A stretch of DNA of 59,632 bases from Marinobacter xestospongiae (GCF_023156385.1 NZ_JAKZAK010000032.1:1-59632); one strand, 5' to 3'. Numbered from the stretch's first letter, positions 27,504-35,110 are shown. Numbers and translations are program-made. Notes: generated by a model not told the origin, from the sequence alone.

Positions 27504-28568
27504 GTGGCAACCATCACCAGTAGAACCAGGAAGAACGGTACCAAATCCTATCGCGCTGAGATCAAGCTCAGGCGAAAAGGGATAGTAGTTTATCAGGAAA
27601 GCCGCACCTTCGACCGTAAGGCATTGGCGAAAGATTGGGCGGCACGAAGGGAGCTGGAACTGCAGGAGCCCGGCGTAATCGACAAGGTGCGCCACCGGGG
27701 TGTGACGGTCGGCAGCCTGATCGAGCGGTACCAGAAGGAGTTTGGCGACAACTTCGGTCGCAGCAAGCAGGCTCACCTGGAATATATGCGAACCTTCGAC
27801 CTGGCCGAGCTGGATGCCCTGGAGCTGCAGCCCAGCGAAATCGTCAGCCACATCATGGGCCGCCTGAAAACGGTGAAGCCCCAAACCGCGAACAACGACA
27901 TCATCTGGCTGCGGTCCGTGTTCAAGGTGGCCAGAACGGCCTGGGGCGTGCCGGTGGACCTGAACGTCATCAACGATGCCGCGGAGACCTGCAGGCGGGA
28001 GAGGCTGATCGGCAAGCCAGACTCCCGGGACCGGCGCCCGACCCTCGAGGAACTGAACACCCTCATGGAGTACGCCAGCCGCCCGAGCGGCAAGCGCTCC
28101 ATCCCCATGGACGACATCATCCTGTTTGCGCTGTTCTCCGGCCGCCGCCAGGAGGAGATCACCCGTATCCGCTGGGACGGCCTGGACGAGCGCAACCGCA
28201 CCGTGCTCGTCTCAGACATGAAGCACCCCACCGCCAAACGCGGCAACCACAAGCGGGTCTACCTGACGGACGAGGCCTGGGCGATCATCCAGCGCCAGCC
28301 CCGGCGGGACGATCGCATCTTCCCGGACAACAGCAAAAGCATCGGTACCCGCTTCCGGGAGTGGTGCAAGTTCCTCGGCATCGAAGACCTGCGCTTCCAC
28401 GACTTGCGGCACGAGTGCATCAGCTGGCTGTTTGAGCAGGGGTGGGATATTCCCCGGGTGGCGTCAGTAAGTGGGCATACAACCTGGTCAACGCTGCAGC
28501 GGTATACCCACCTGAGTCAGCGTGAGCACCATGACAAGTATTCCGATTGGTCTTGGCGCCCTCGTTGA
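27504..28568 (+). CDS. int: Tyrosine-recombinase integrase (dusA-associated)
   Basis: A 354-residue phage integrase. The N-terminal arm-binding part (TSRTRKNGTKSYRAEIKLRRKG) and SAM-like core-binding domain are followed by the catalytic domain. The catalytic residues are visible: Arg214 (FSGRRQEEI), His299 and Arg302 (FHDLRHE), His325 (SGHTTWSTLQRY) and Tyr334. The start is placed at GTG 27504, after GGGGAGG; the ORF reaches 27435 but that start has no ribosome-binding site. It is divergent from dusA with only about 70 bp between them, the usual layout for dusA-targeting elements. Confidence 0.92.
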   Translation: MATITSRTRKNGTKSYRAEIKLRRKGIVVYQESRTFDRKALAKDWAARRELELQEPGVIDKVRHRGVTVGSLIERYQKEFGDNFGRSKQAHLEYMRTFDLAELDALELQPSEIVSHIMGRLKTVKPQTANNDIIWLRSVFKVARTAWGVPVDLNVINDAAETCRRERLIGKPDSRDRRPTLEELNTLMEYASRPSGKRSIPMDDIILFALFSGRRQEEITRIRWDGLDERNRTVLVSDMKHPTAKRGNHKRVYLTDEAWAIIQRQPRRDDRIFPDNSKSIGTRFREWCKFLGIEDLRFHDLRHECISWLFEQGWDIPRVASVSGHTTWSTLQRYTHLSQREHHDKYSDWSWRPR

Positions 28569-28622
28569 AGCAATATTAGTATGCTATAGATAAAGCAGGA
28601 CATTCATCAGGGAAGGTAATCT

Positions 28623-29735
28623 GTGTCTAACAATAACTTTTTCGACCGTGGATTTGACGATAAAACAAGCATTAAACTCGGCCTTTACGAGAGCTACCTT
28701 ACCGAATACTTGGGCGTATGGGTTGCATCTTCATTTGGCGAAAGGCTCCCAAAAGAGATAGACATTTATGACTTCTTTGCTGGTCCTGGAGTGGATGGTG
28801 CAGGGGTGCCTGGTAGCCCGATGGTCGCATTTGAAGTCATTTCGAAATACGCTGATCGGCTTGCAGAGTTTGGTCAGAGAATTCGCTTATGGCTCAGTGA
28901 TATCAGCGAGGAGCGGGTGTCTTCTCTGAAGTCGCTGTTTGCCAATAGGGCGGAGTGGCCAAGAAATACGTCTATTGAGATCCACCAGATGGAGTTCGTC
29001 GACGCTCTCAATGCAAACCGGGGGCGGCTTGGCAAGATCCCGGCGTTAATTTTTGCCGATCAGTTTGGGGTGAAGTACATCACTCCGGAGATCTTCGCGA
29101 AACTGGCCTCCTTGAAGGCTACAGATTTAATATTTTTTATTAGCTCTTGGACACTAAATCGTTTCTCTGACCACGACAACATAAAGAAATACCACCAAGG
29201 GATCGGTGAGTACCTGAAGGACGCTAAGCCGGGGCACATTCATAGAAAGGTAAAGGACTACTACCAGTCGCTGGTCCCAAAAGGGCGAAATTATCACTTA
29301 GCGCCTTTCTCGATGAAGAAAGGCGGGAACGTGCATGGGATTATTTTTGGGACCAGCCATATTGCCGGAATGAGGAAGTTTCTGAATGTCGCTTGGAAGA
29401 TAGATGTTGATCGCGGAGAGGCGGACTTCGACATAGATGAAGATCGGTTGATCGATGATGAGGTTCAGATGGATATGCTGGGTGATGATCGGGCGCCTAA
29501 GAAAGTAGAGCTATTCGAAGATGAGGTCAGGCAGGCAATCCTCTCAGGGAAATTGGCGAGTGACCAGGCCGTGCACGAGTTTTCGATCTATAGCGGCTTC
29601 TTGCCCGTGAAGCATGCCAAGCCGGTTGTCGATCAGCTCCGTAAAGATGGCGTGCTTCAAGTTGATGGGGGGCGGCTCCGTTTGGGCGATAAATGCTGCG
29701 AAGAGCCGCGTAGATTCACCGTAGTTGAACGGTAG
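28623..29735 (+). CDS. tcmP: TcmP: three-Cys-motif partner protein
   Basis: A 370-residue protein of the three-Cys-motif partner (TcmP) family, named for genetic linkage to a three-Cys-motif protein, as here. The N-terminal half looks like a Rossmann methyltransferase-type fold: DFFAGPG (50-56) as the nucleotide loop, LSDIS (91-95) as the acidic second strand and FADQFG (144-149) in the motif-IV position, where relatives often have DPFG. The catalytic function is unproven. The C-terminal part (about 280-370) resembles a winged-helix (SGKLASDQAVHEFSIYSGFLPVKHAKPVVDQLRKDGVL). Start GTG 28623 after GGAAGG. GC content is clearly lower than its neighbours, suggesting cargo. It converges on the DUF5131 gene with a 20-bp overlap. 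Confidence 0.8.
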   Translation: MSNNNFFDRGFDDKTSIKLGLYESYLTEYLGVWVASSFGERLPKEIDIYDFFAGPGVDGAGVPGSPMVAFEVISKYADRLAEFGQRIRLWLSDISEERVSSLKSLFANRAEWPRNTSIEIHQMEFVDALNANRGRLGKIPALIFADQFGVKYITPEIFAKLASLKATDLIFFISSWTLNRFSDHDNIKKYHQGIGEYLKDAKPGHIHRKVKDYYQSLVPKGRNYHLAPFSMKKGGNVHGIIFGTSHIAGMRKFLNVAWKIDVDRGEADFDIDEDRLIDDEVQMDMLGDDRAPKKVELFEDEVRQAILSGKLASDQAVHEFSIYSGFLPVKHAKPVVDQLRKDGVLQVDGGRLRLGDKCCEEPRRFTVVER

Positions 29736-30459
29736 GAATCATATCCCAGTTACGGCCGGACAACTCCCGGCCATTTTTCTTTTTCGACCGGCGAACGCCA
29801 TCTGCTCCCCAGTTGCCCCATTGTTTGAAGAAGAACGGTACTCCCGCTGCAAGGCACTGGTCTTTAACGTTGAGCGCCCATTCTGCTTTCATGGGTCGGG
29901 CTTTGGCACCTGATTCACCGCCGACAATGACCCAATGAATGCCGTCCAGGTCGAACGTACCCAGATCTTCCAGGAGAGGCTCGACTGATAGAAACCTTGT
30001 CGCTGCTGGCACAGTGCGCAGAACGTCGATGCGGGGAAGACCATACTTCTTATCCTCTACGGAAACGCCCATCCAGGCATTCTTGGGGATGTCCCGCGTG
30101 GCTCCGTACTCCGCCATCCGCTCCGCTCTTTTCGTCAGGATCTGGAAAATATGCTGAGGGCAGCGCTCTATCACTGACATTACCGAATCGATGAATGAAA
30201 ACGGAACCTCCTCATGGAACAGGTCACTCATCGAGTTGACGAAGTACGTTGTTGGTTTGCTCCGTTGCAGAGGCTGGCCCAGTCGCTCAGGGTGAAGGGA
30301 CACTGCGAATCCGTTCTCATATCCGTTGGCGCCCATGGCTTGTAGTCTTTTGGCCATGGTTTCGGCATAGCAGTGCTTGCAGCCTGGAGACACCTTGGTG
30401 CAGCCGGTAATGGGATTCCAGGTCTGCTCGGTCCATTCGATTCCAGTTTGTGTCGCCAT
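29716..30459 (-). CDS. DUF5131 / phage Gp37-Gp68 family three-Cys-motif protein
   Basis: A 247-residue protein of the DUF5131 (phage Gp37/Gp68) family. The three-Cys motif is ITGCTKVSPGCKHCYAE, with Cys20, Cys27 and Cys30 (CX6CX2C), followed by barrel-like blocks: YFVNSMSDLFHEEVPFSFI, FQILTKRAERM, WMGVSVEDKKYG, FLSVEPLLEDLG, WVIVGGESG and PFFFKQWG. Its C..C..CY cluster recalls radical-SAM proteins but with non-standard spacing; an iron-sulfur enzyme is an inference. Start 30459 has AAGGA about 9 bases upstream; the in-frame ATG at 30513 would include the SOS box. A perfect LexA-type box lies just before the start, so expression is expected after DNA damage. Confidence 0.85.
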   Translation of the reverse strand: MATQTGIEWTEQTWNPITGCTKVSPGCKHCYAETMAKRLQAMGANGYENGFAVSLHPERLGQPLQRSKPTTYFVNSMSDLFHEEVPFSFIDSVMSVIERCPQHIFQILTKRAERMAEYGATRDIPKNAWMGVSVEDKKYGLPRIDVLRTVPAATRFLSVEPLLEDLGTFDLDGIHWVIVGGESGAKARPMKAEWALNVKDQCLAAGVPFFFKQWGNWGADGVRRSKKKNGRELSGRNWDMIPTVQLR

Positions 30460-30471
30460 GGGTGATGTCCT

Positions 30472-30491
30472 TCCTGTATGGATATACAGTA
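30472..30491 (-). promoter_or_regulatory. LexA (SOS) box upstream of the DUF5131 gene
   Basis: Read toward the gene: TACTGTATATCCATACAGGA, which contains CTGT-N8-ACAG exactly and keeps the flanking TA of the gammaproteobacterial consensus. It ends 12 bases before the start codon at 30459. An upstream TTGAAC with CAAAAT at 17-base spacing could be the promoter that it covers. The site is seen; LexA control is inferred. Confidence 0.8.
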
Positions 30492-30668
30492 ATTTTGGTA
30501 TCAGACTGTTCAAAGTTCAACTTGGCCTGAATTCTAGGTTGCTTGAACGCGTTTTTAAACTGTAACAAATTGTAAATTAAGCCTGTTTTTGCTCTTGCAT
30601 CTTTGACGACTCGTTATAGCGTCGAAAGCGTGGCCACACTTTTTCTTGATTCTCAACGGAGTATAGAG

Positions 30669-30881
30669 ATGCAAATGGATGAGAAGTTGAGTAAACAGGT
30701 TTCCTGCGAAGATGCCCTGGTGGCCATTGGTGACATTGCAACGAGCGGTAGTCTTCTACAGAAAGTCTTGGCCTCCGGCGTTGTTTCCGGACGGATCGCA
30801 GAGGCCTGCGAGGAGTTGTTCAGCGAGATTGCTGATCTCGCCGGCGCTGCCGATCGAGCCAACGCGAGTAATGATGCTTGA
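30669..30881 (+). CDS. Hypothetical small phage protein
   Basis: A 70-residue helical, acidic protein (MQMDEKLSKQVSCEDALVAIGDIATSG...), with no motif I recognise. The start at 30669 has GGAG eight bases upstream; an in-frame ATG at 30603 lacks one. Codon use is ordinary. It converges on the next minus-strand gene with a 62-bp overlap, so one of the two could be spurious; both have plausible ribosome-binding sites. Confidence 0.5.
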   Translation: MQMDEKLSKQVSCEDALVAIGDIATSGSLLQKVLASGVVSGRIAEACEELFSEIADLAGAADRANASNDA

Positions 30882-31128
30882 TCTGCCGATAAACCTCGGC
30901 TGCCTGGTGGTTGTGATCCAGCTCTGCGCGTGAGCGGATACCACAAGCCGCCAGTATGAAATCCCGGGCGTCATCCATCGTGTGGGTGCCGTCCGGTGTG
31001 TCCAGGCCAAACTTCGCCGCTCGGCGCCTGTCCAGATACAGTCGGAACTGGGCGTCTTGGCAGAGCATGGCTGCATTTCGCGCAATAACACCTCCTTTGG
31101 GTGCTTGTTCCCCGGCATTCAAGGGCAT
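30820..31128 (-). CDS. Conserved phage hypothetical protein
   Basis: A 102-residue basic protein of a type common near phage early regions: a short N-terminal segment, QDAQFRLYLDRRRAAKFG, then DGTHTMDDARDFILAACGIRSRAELDHNHQAAEVYRQIKHHYSRWL. The 'SRAELDHN' plus 'RW' ending is the recurring feature; function unknown. Start at 31128 is chosen because GGAG sits six bases upstream; the ATG at 31140 has none. Confidence 0.65.
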   Translation of the reverse strand: MPLNAGEQAPKGGVIARNAAMLCQDAQFRLYLDRRRAAKFGLDTPDGTHTMDDARDFILAACGIRSRAELDHNHQAAEVYRQIKHHYSRWLDRQRRRDQQSR

Positions 31129-31188
31129 GTTCCACTCCATGTGTTAATCTGACCGCATACCTTTTCTTACCTGCAAAGGAGCTGCGGA

Positions 31189-31419
31189 GTGATGAAATAT
31201 CGGCTTCACTATCTGGCTGACTGTGATGATGCCTGTCCAAAGACCTATGAAACCCCTGACCCTATTCGAATTGGGAGCGTTATTGAACCAGGTGATGGTT
31301 TCTACTACTGCATTGTTAAGGTGACAGAACAGAAGACAGGCGTGCGTCTCGATCTTTCAAAATCTGCTCAATCTCCTGAGGAGGCAGAGCTTTTAGCAAG
31401 GCAGTATGGACACTTATGA
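31189..31419 (+). CDS. Hypothetical small phage protein
   Basis: A 76-residue protein with a compact beta-rich look (KYRLHYLADCDDACPKTYETPDPIRIGSVIEPGDGFYYCIVKV) and a short helical tail. It has four cysteine-containing positions but no known metal motif. The start is GTG 31189 (ATG 31192 is the next codon), with AAAGGAG eight bases upstream. It converges on the 31316-31591 gene with a 104-bp overlap. Unrecognised. Confidence 0.55.
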   Translation: MMKYRLHYLADCDDACPKTYETPDPIRIGSVIEPGDGFYYCIVKVTEQKTGVRLDLSKSAQSPEEAELLARQYGHL

Positions 31420-31591
31420 TTAGCTCTGCGGCTTCTTTGGTGGCGTCGATCTCCCGGAAATCCTCATAGGGGTCGAGCACTTTCTGCTGGGTTCGTTTGC
31501 CTACGTTTTGCGCGCCGCCGTAGGCGGCAACGAACAGTGAAGCGGAGAGAGCAGATCTCAGTTTGTCAGCCTGGTGAGTGGTATTCGACAT
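31316..31591 (-). CDS. Hypothetical phage protein
   Basis: A 91-residue protein (MSNTTHQADKLRSALSASLFVAAYGGAQNVGK...) with a helical acidic C-terminal half ending EIEQILKDRDARLSSVLSP. The start at 31591 has AAGGAG nine bases upstream; the reading frame extends to 31669 without a better site. It is the most distal gene of the leftward early cluster that is certain to be read in that direction from 35.1 kb. Function unknown. Confidence 0.55.
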   Translation of the reverse strand: MSNTTHQADKLRSALSASLFVAAYGGAQNVGKRTQQKVLDPYEDFREIDATKEAAELIISVHTALLKALPPQEIEQILKDRDARLSSVLSP

Positions 31592-31595
31592 GGTA

Positions 31596-31811
31596 CTAGC
31601 TCCTTGCTGGATTAGTCGGGTTTGATGAGGGTTGGTTCTTGCGCCCCAAAAGCGCATTGATGCGCTCAATCTCCTCCCAGACAGCCTCCCTCAAACGCCG
31701 GCAGAACCGAAAAGCCGCACCCAGAATGGCTTTGCCCTGGTTGGCTTCGCTGACCATGCGTCGGGCCTGGCGGTAGGCCGCTACCAGTCGATTCAGTTTG
31801 GCGGTGATCAT
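31596..31811 (-). CDS. Hypothetical small basic phage protein
   Basis: A 71-residue, Arg/Lys-rich helical protein (AKLNRLVAAYRQARRMVSEANQGKAILGAAFRFCRRLREAVWEEIERINALLG). Its ATG overlaps the stop of the preceding gene (ATGA at 31808-31811), a mark of translational coupling and of a real gene. No known domain. Confidence 0.6.
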   Translation of the reverse strand: MITAKLNRLVAAYRQARRMVSEANQGKAILGAAFRFCRRLREAVWEEIERINALLGRKNQPSSNPTNPARS

Positions 31812-32182
31812 GCTGCGCTATCCTTATCGCTGACAACAATGGGCTTACCGGCATCAATGATCCGGTCCAGCGTCTGGACGTAACCGTCGAACTGGCTCAT
31901 CCGTTCCCTGAATTCCCTATCGGCGGTTTCCAGGCTCATCCAGTCGCAGAAATCCATTTTTACATCGAGGGTTGCGATCGCAGGGGTTGTGTTGTCTGGC
32001 CCGCCATAGGTGCTATCGACGGGTAGAATCTCTGCCGCCGTGCTTTGCGTGTGAGCCGTGAGAGAGAAAAACGCGTGGGCCAGATTCCTGCGAGTGATAA
32101 TGCTGCTCAGAATGAACGCTTCCTCCGCCCGTTCATGCAGTCGCTCGGTCATTTCTTCGATCGTCAGTTGTTGCTGGGTCAT
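31808..32182 (-). CDS. Hypothetical phage protein
   Basis: A 124-residue helical acidic protein (QQQLTIEEMTERLHERAEEAFILSSIITRRNLAHAFFSLTAHTQS...). The start at 32182 has AAGGAGG seven or eight bases upstream; the frame also extends to 32203 but without a site. It is part of the leftward early operon, coupled to the gene below. Bases 32183-32260 carry only a short GC-rich hairpin. No known function. Confidence 0.6.
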   Translation of the reverse strand: MTQQQLTIEEMTERLHERAEEAFILSSIITRRNLAHAFFSLTAHTQSTAAEILPVDSTYGGPDNTTPAIATLDVKMDFCDWMSLETADREFRERMSQFDGYVQTLDRIIDAGKPIVVSDKDSAA

Positions 32183-32260
32183 AAGTCCCTTCCTCCTTAG
32201 CATTCGCCAGGGCTCTCAACATGAAAACCCTCGCGGATGCGCCCCCGCAGGGGCGATCAG

Positions 32261-33106
32261 TTATTGCTTGAAGGGCTTGAAGCGGCCCACGAAAGTGTCG
32301 ATGAGTTGGCCGTCCAGCTCGTTCTCCAGGCGTTCGTGGAACTCTTCGGCCATCTCTTCCTGGTGCTGCTCCAGTCGGATGATGCGCAGCGACAGACGAG
32401 GCTTTTCACCGGTGAGCAGGCTGACCCGCAGGCGGAAGGTGCGGGACTCCAGGCCGTGGTAGGGGATACAGGTGAAGTCGATGAACGCGGGCAGGGTGTC
32501 CTTGTTCTTGGCTTCCACTTCACTCATGGCGCCGCGGCGGCTGCCGAAGGTGCTTTCTTCATTGGTGGCTTCGGTGTGGGCGGCAACCGTGATCCGGCGT
32601 ACCGCAGCAACGGCGCTGGAGAGATTGAGCGCTTCGCCGTTCTCGCCGATCACCTGCAGCTGCGGGCCCCAGTCTTCCAGCCACTCGGCCATGGCCTTCT
32701 GGTCCTTGGGCTCACCGTTCAGACGGTACAGCTCGTTGAGGTCTGGCGTGCGCGGCAGGTCCAGCCTGGCGGAATGGTCGGCGTGACCCGGCTGGTCGAT
32801 GGAGCCGAGATCAAAGAACACCTGGGCGGTCATCGAGTCCGGGTCGACAAAGCAGTGGGCAGTGGTCGCTTCCACTTCGTCGTGCTTGCCCGCCATCTGG
32901 TTGGCGTACTCGGCAAACTGATCAATCAGCGTGGTGTGCAGGGTGCCCTGGTACCGGCGGCGGTTGGGCATGAACCGTTCCAGGTCGGTGATGCTGACGT
33001 TGTCTGGCAGCGGGATTGCCGTTTGCTGCGACGTGCTCAGAATGTGCGGCGTTGCGAGGCTGGCGCCAATGGTGCCGGCGAGGTATTCAAGGGCTTGCTT
33101 TTCCAT
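32261..33106 (-). CDS. DUF2303 (YfdQ-family) phage protein
   Basis: A 281-residue protein matching the DUF2303/YfdQ family of lambdoid prophages: it starts ALEYLAGT, then DLERFMPNRRRYQGTLHTTLIDQFAEYAN, TAHCFVDPDSMTAQVFFDLGS, LRLNGEPKDQKAMAEWLEDW and FDFTCIPYHGLESRTFRLRVSLLTGEKPRLSLRI. The biochemical function is unknown; it is typically co-encoded with a small upstream partner (YfdP type), as here. It follows that gene by 6 bp. Confidence 0.85.
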   Translation of the reverse strand: MEKQALEYLAGTIGASLATPHILSTSQQTAIPLPDNVSITDLERFMPNRRRYQGTLHTTLIDQFAEYANQMAGKHDEVEATTAHCFVDPDSMTAQVFFDLGSIDQPGHADHSARLDLPRTPDLNELYRLNGEPKDQKAMAEWLEDWGPQLQVIGENGEALNLSSAVAAVRRITVAAHTEATNEESTFGSRRGAMSEVEAKNKDTLPAFIDFTCIPYHGLESRTFRLRVSLLTGEKPRLSLRIIRLEQHQEEMAEEFHERLENELDGQLIDTFVGRFKPFKQ

Positions 33107-33112
33107 CGGGTA

Positions 33113-33493
33113 TTACTCCTGTTCGTTGTTGCTGGGGTTGGTTTCCGGTTCGCCAGAGCGGGTGAACATCTGGTGCTGGTTCTCCGGGAAGATGCTGACC
33201 CTGCCGCCGGTGTTGACGTGCATGGGCGTCTGGGTGCTGTCTTCTTCGGAGAGCTTTCCGCGCAGCGTGGGCACGGTGAACTTCAGGGTGTGGCCGATGT
33301 TCACCTGGTAGCTCTGGCCGATTCGCTCCAGGGTCAGCCGGATATCGATCTGGCCCTTGGCGTTGTGGTCGACAACACCGCCGGCCACTTCGCTGATGGC
33401 CCGGGCGAGCTTCTGGATGAACACGCCGCCGTCCAGGTCTTCAAAGAACTGGTTAACGTCGGTGTCTCGTTGTTGGGGTGCAGGTGTACTCAT
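33113..33493 (-). CDS. YfdP-like phage protein upstream of DUF2303
   Basis: A 126-residue protein (MSTPAPQQRDTDVNQFFEDLDGGVFIQKLARAISEVAGGVVDHN...), ending with KFTVPTLRGKLSEEDSTQTPMHVNTGGRVSIFPENQHQMF. The position directly upstream of DUF2303 and the FEDLDGGVF and PTLRGK segments fit the YfdP-type partner; that name is an inference from context. The start at 33493 has AGGAG nine bases upstream; the frame runs back to 33544. Confidence 0.65.
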   Translation of the reverse strand: MSTPAPQQRDTDVNQFFEDLDGGVFIQKLARAISEVAGGVVDHNAKGQIDIRLTLERIGQSYQVNIGHTLKFTVPTLRGKLSEEDSTQTPMHVNTGGRVSIFPENQHQMFTRSGEPETNPSNNEQE

Positions 33494-33525
33494 GGGAATG
33501 TGACTCCTGTCGATCGCAGGTCGGG

Positions 33526-33918
33526 TTAAGGCAGCGTCCGGCACTCCGGAGCCGGGGTTGCTGCGGGGCGGGCGTGGTGAGCGCCGTTGGGGTGGCGCTT
33601 CAGGGTGTTGTTGAAGGTCTCACCGGTGGCCGCGCTGACGTTCTCAGCCACCTGGGCGATTGCTTCCTCGCTCATGAAGTTGTGCAGGCTGGTGCCGGTG
33701 GTCATCAGGAAGGCGAACAGCTGCACCGCCTGGCGCATGGGCTTGGGCTCCAGGTACTTGAACTCGGTGACGTTCAGCGGGTGCTGGTCGCCGTTCCAGA
33801 GCGCCAGCAGAAAGCTGCCGGCGTGGCGGGCGTTGCTGTCGGTGCCCGTGGTCGCAAGCCGGTACAGCTCGGCGAGGGCACGTTCAATGTCGTTGGCGCT
33901 GGCGTTGATCGTAATCAT
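33526..33918 (-). CDS. Hypothetical phage protein (DUF7673-like)
   Basis: A 130-residue protein: ASANDIERALAELYRLATTGTDSNARHAGSFLLALWNGDQHPLNVTEFKYLE..., resembling the small 'FLLAWWN' proteins of phage early regions (DUF7673-like), with an Ala/His/Pro-rich tail. Function unknown. The start at 33918 has GAGGA nine bases upstream; an in-frame ATG at 34005 encodes a spurious hydrophobic extension that overlaps the preceding gene. Confidence 0.6.
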   Translation of the reverse strand: MITINASANDIERALAELYRLATTGTDSNARHAGSFLLALWNGDQHPLNVTEFKYLEPKPMRQAVQLFAFLMTTGTSLHNFMSEEAIAQVAENVSAATGETFNNTLKRHPNGAHHARPAATPAPECRTLP

Positions 33919-33928
33919 CGGGTTGTCC

Positions 33929-34123
33929 TCACAGTTTTTTGCAATCCACCACACGCAGGCGAGGGCGGAGGCGAGTAACAGGGCGGTGCGGAACACGGCT
34001 GGCATCCTCCATGTGTGGCCGGTACCGCAGGCCGTCCCGGCGCCAGACCAGGCGCTTGCCCTGGGCCTGCGCGAAGCGGATCAGGTCGATAACGCGGGTG
34101 TTCTCTGGAAGGTTCACGTTCAT
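33929..34123 (-). CDS. Small basic phage protein
   Basis: A 64-residue basic protein (MNVNLPENTRVIDLIRFAQAQGKRLVWRRDGLRYRP..., then Arg-rich). Start 34123 has AAGGAG eight bases upstream. It lies 10 bp before the next gene. The RxRY/Arg-rich tail suggests nucleic-acid contact; no family recognised. Confidence 0.55.
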   Translation of the reverse strand: MNVNLPENTRVIDLIRFAQAQGKRLVWRRDGLRYRPHMEDASRVPHRPVTRLRPRLRVVDCKKL

Positions 34124-34140
34124 GGCGGTGTCTCCTTGGC

Positions 34141-34404
34141 TCAGGCCACGTTGACCTGGTCCCATTCCTTGCGGGCTTTCTCCCGCTGCTTGTCGATGTA
34201 GTCGGCCAGATCCTGGGCACTGATCAGCCAGCCACTCTTCTGGGTGCCGCCGCGGTAGGCCGGAATCGGCAGGCGCTGGGATGCCGCGCGTTTCTTGGCC
34301 ATGTCGGGCTTGAGCCCGAAAAACTTCTCGCACATGGCCTCCAGCGGAATCTCGGCGGAGCCGAACTCGGCCATCAGTGAAAAAAACGTCGAAACCTGTT
34401 TCAC
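34141..34404 (-). CDS. PrtN-family (pyocin activator-like) regulator
   Basis: An 87-residue protein of the pyocin activator PrtN family: TFFSLMAEFGSAEIPLEAMCEKFFGL, MAKKRAASQRLPIPAYRGGTQKSGWLISAQDLADYIDKQREKARKEWDQV. In pyocin clusters PrtN binds P-boxes and turns on bacteriocin genes after DNA damage; small homologues are common in prophages, where their targets are unknown. A DNA-binding role is likely. Its ATG overlaps the stop of the KilAC-like gene (34401-34404), so the pair is translationally coupled. Confidence 0.85.
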   Translation of the reverse strand: MKQVSTFFSLMAEFGSAEIPLEAMCEKFFGLKPDMAKKRAASQRLPIPAYRGGTQKSGWLISAQDLADYIDKQREKARKEWDQVNVA

Positions 34405-34679
34405 GAGGCCTTCTCCATCTCGATCTGTTCAGCGAACTCCCGGCGCAGGAACTCCAGGCCGGCTGGCGTCACCAGCGTCTTGGCACTGTGCTGCAGGCCC
34501 CGCGTGGGGTGGTTGAATGACTTGGTGCTCACCCGGAAGTAGCCGCGCTGGGTATAGCGCCAGTTGGGCAGGCGGTTGCGGTCCAGAATCTTTCGGGCCT
34601 TGAGGGCCTGAATCATCTTGCGGGGGCCAAGGTTCAGGAGCTTGGCGGCGTCTGAAAGCGCGATGTTTTCAGCGATCAT
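34401..34679 (-). CDS. KilAC-like phage antirepressor-domain protein
   Basis: A 92-residue protein that looks like a stand-alone KilAC-type antirepressor C-terminal domain: ENIALSDAAKLLNLGPRKMIQALKARKILD (helix-turn-helix-like), then WRYTQRGYFRVSTKSFNHPTRGLQHSAKTLVTPAGLEFLRREF. Antirepressors with this domain oppose a prophage repressor, but here the N-terminal Bro/Ant part is missing, so it may be only a DNA-binding regulator. Overlaps both neighbours by 4 bp. Confidence 0.75.
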   Translation of the reverse strand: MIAENIALSDAAKLLNLGPRKMIQALKARKILDRNRLPNWRYTQRGYFRVSTKSFNHPTRGLQHSAKTLVTPAGLEFLRREFAEQIEMEKAS

Positions 34680-35110
34680 GCTGCCTCCCTGTCTCCGTGG
34701 TGGAGATCTGCAAGGTTGTTGAGCTGGATGATGGGGTGGTGGTCGGCATCCCGACGGTTAGCGGTCCGCACCCGGGCGACCCGGGGCGTGCGGACGGTGG
34801 CTGGCTGGTCACCGGTGCCGGGCAGGGCACTGCCGGCGATCAGCAGGCAAACGGCCAGGTGCCGGGCGCGAACCAGCCCCTGCTTGAAGGCGCGGCTGAT
34901 CAGCAACTGACGATTCGGCGCGTCGAACCGGCGCAGCAGGCGCACCATGTGGAACTTCACCGTACCGAGCGTGATGCCCAGCAGCAGGCTGATGGCCTCG
35001 TTCTCCTTGCCTTCGACTACCCAGGCCAGGACCTCACGCTGACGCGGGGTCAGGGTGTTGTCTGGGTCGTGGATTTCGAATTCTGTGCCGCTTGAATTAG
35101 TCATAGCCAT
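34676..35110 (-). CDS. LuxR-type (GerE) HTH phage regulator
   Basis: A 144-residue protein with a GerE/LuxR HTH at about 20-75 (LTPRQREVLAWVVEGKENEAISLLLGITLGTVKFHMVRLLRRFDAPNRQLLISRA). There is no receiver domain, and a hydrophobic patch (HLAVCLLIAGSALPG) precedes an Arg/His-rich tail. It is the first gene of the leftward early operon, directly downstream of the leftward promoter. Start 35110 (35104 is an alternative); neither has a strong ribosome-binding site. Likely the operon's own regulator. Confidence 0.75.
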   Translation of the reverse strand: MAMTNSSGTEFEIHDPDNTLTPRQREVLAWVVEGKENEAISLLLGITLGTVKFHMVRLLRRFDAPNRQLLISRAFKQGLVRARHLAVCLLIAGSALPGTGDQPATVRTPRVARVRTANRRDADHHPIIQLNNLADLHHGDREAA

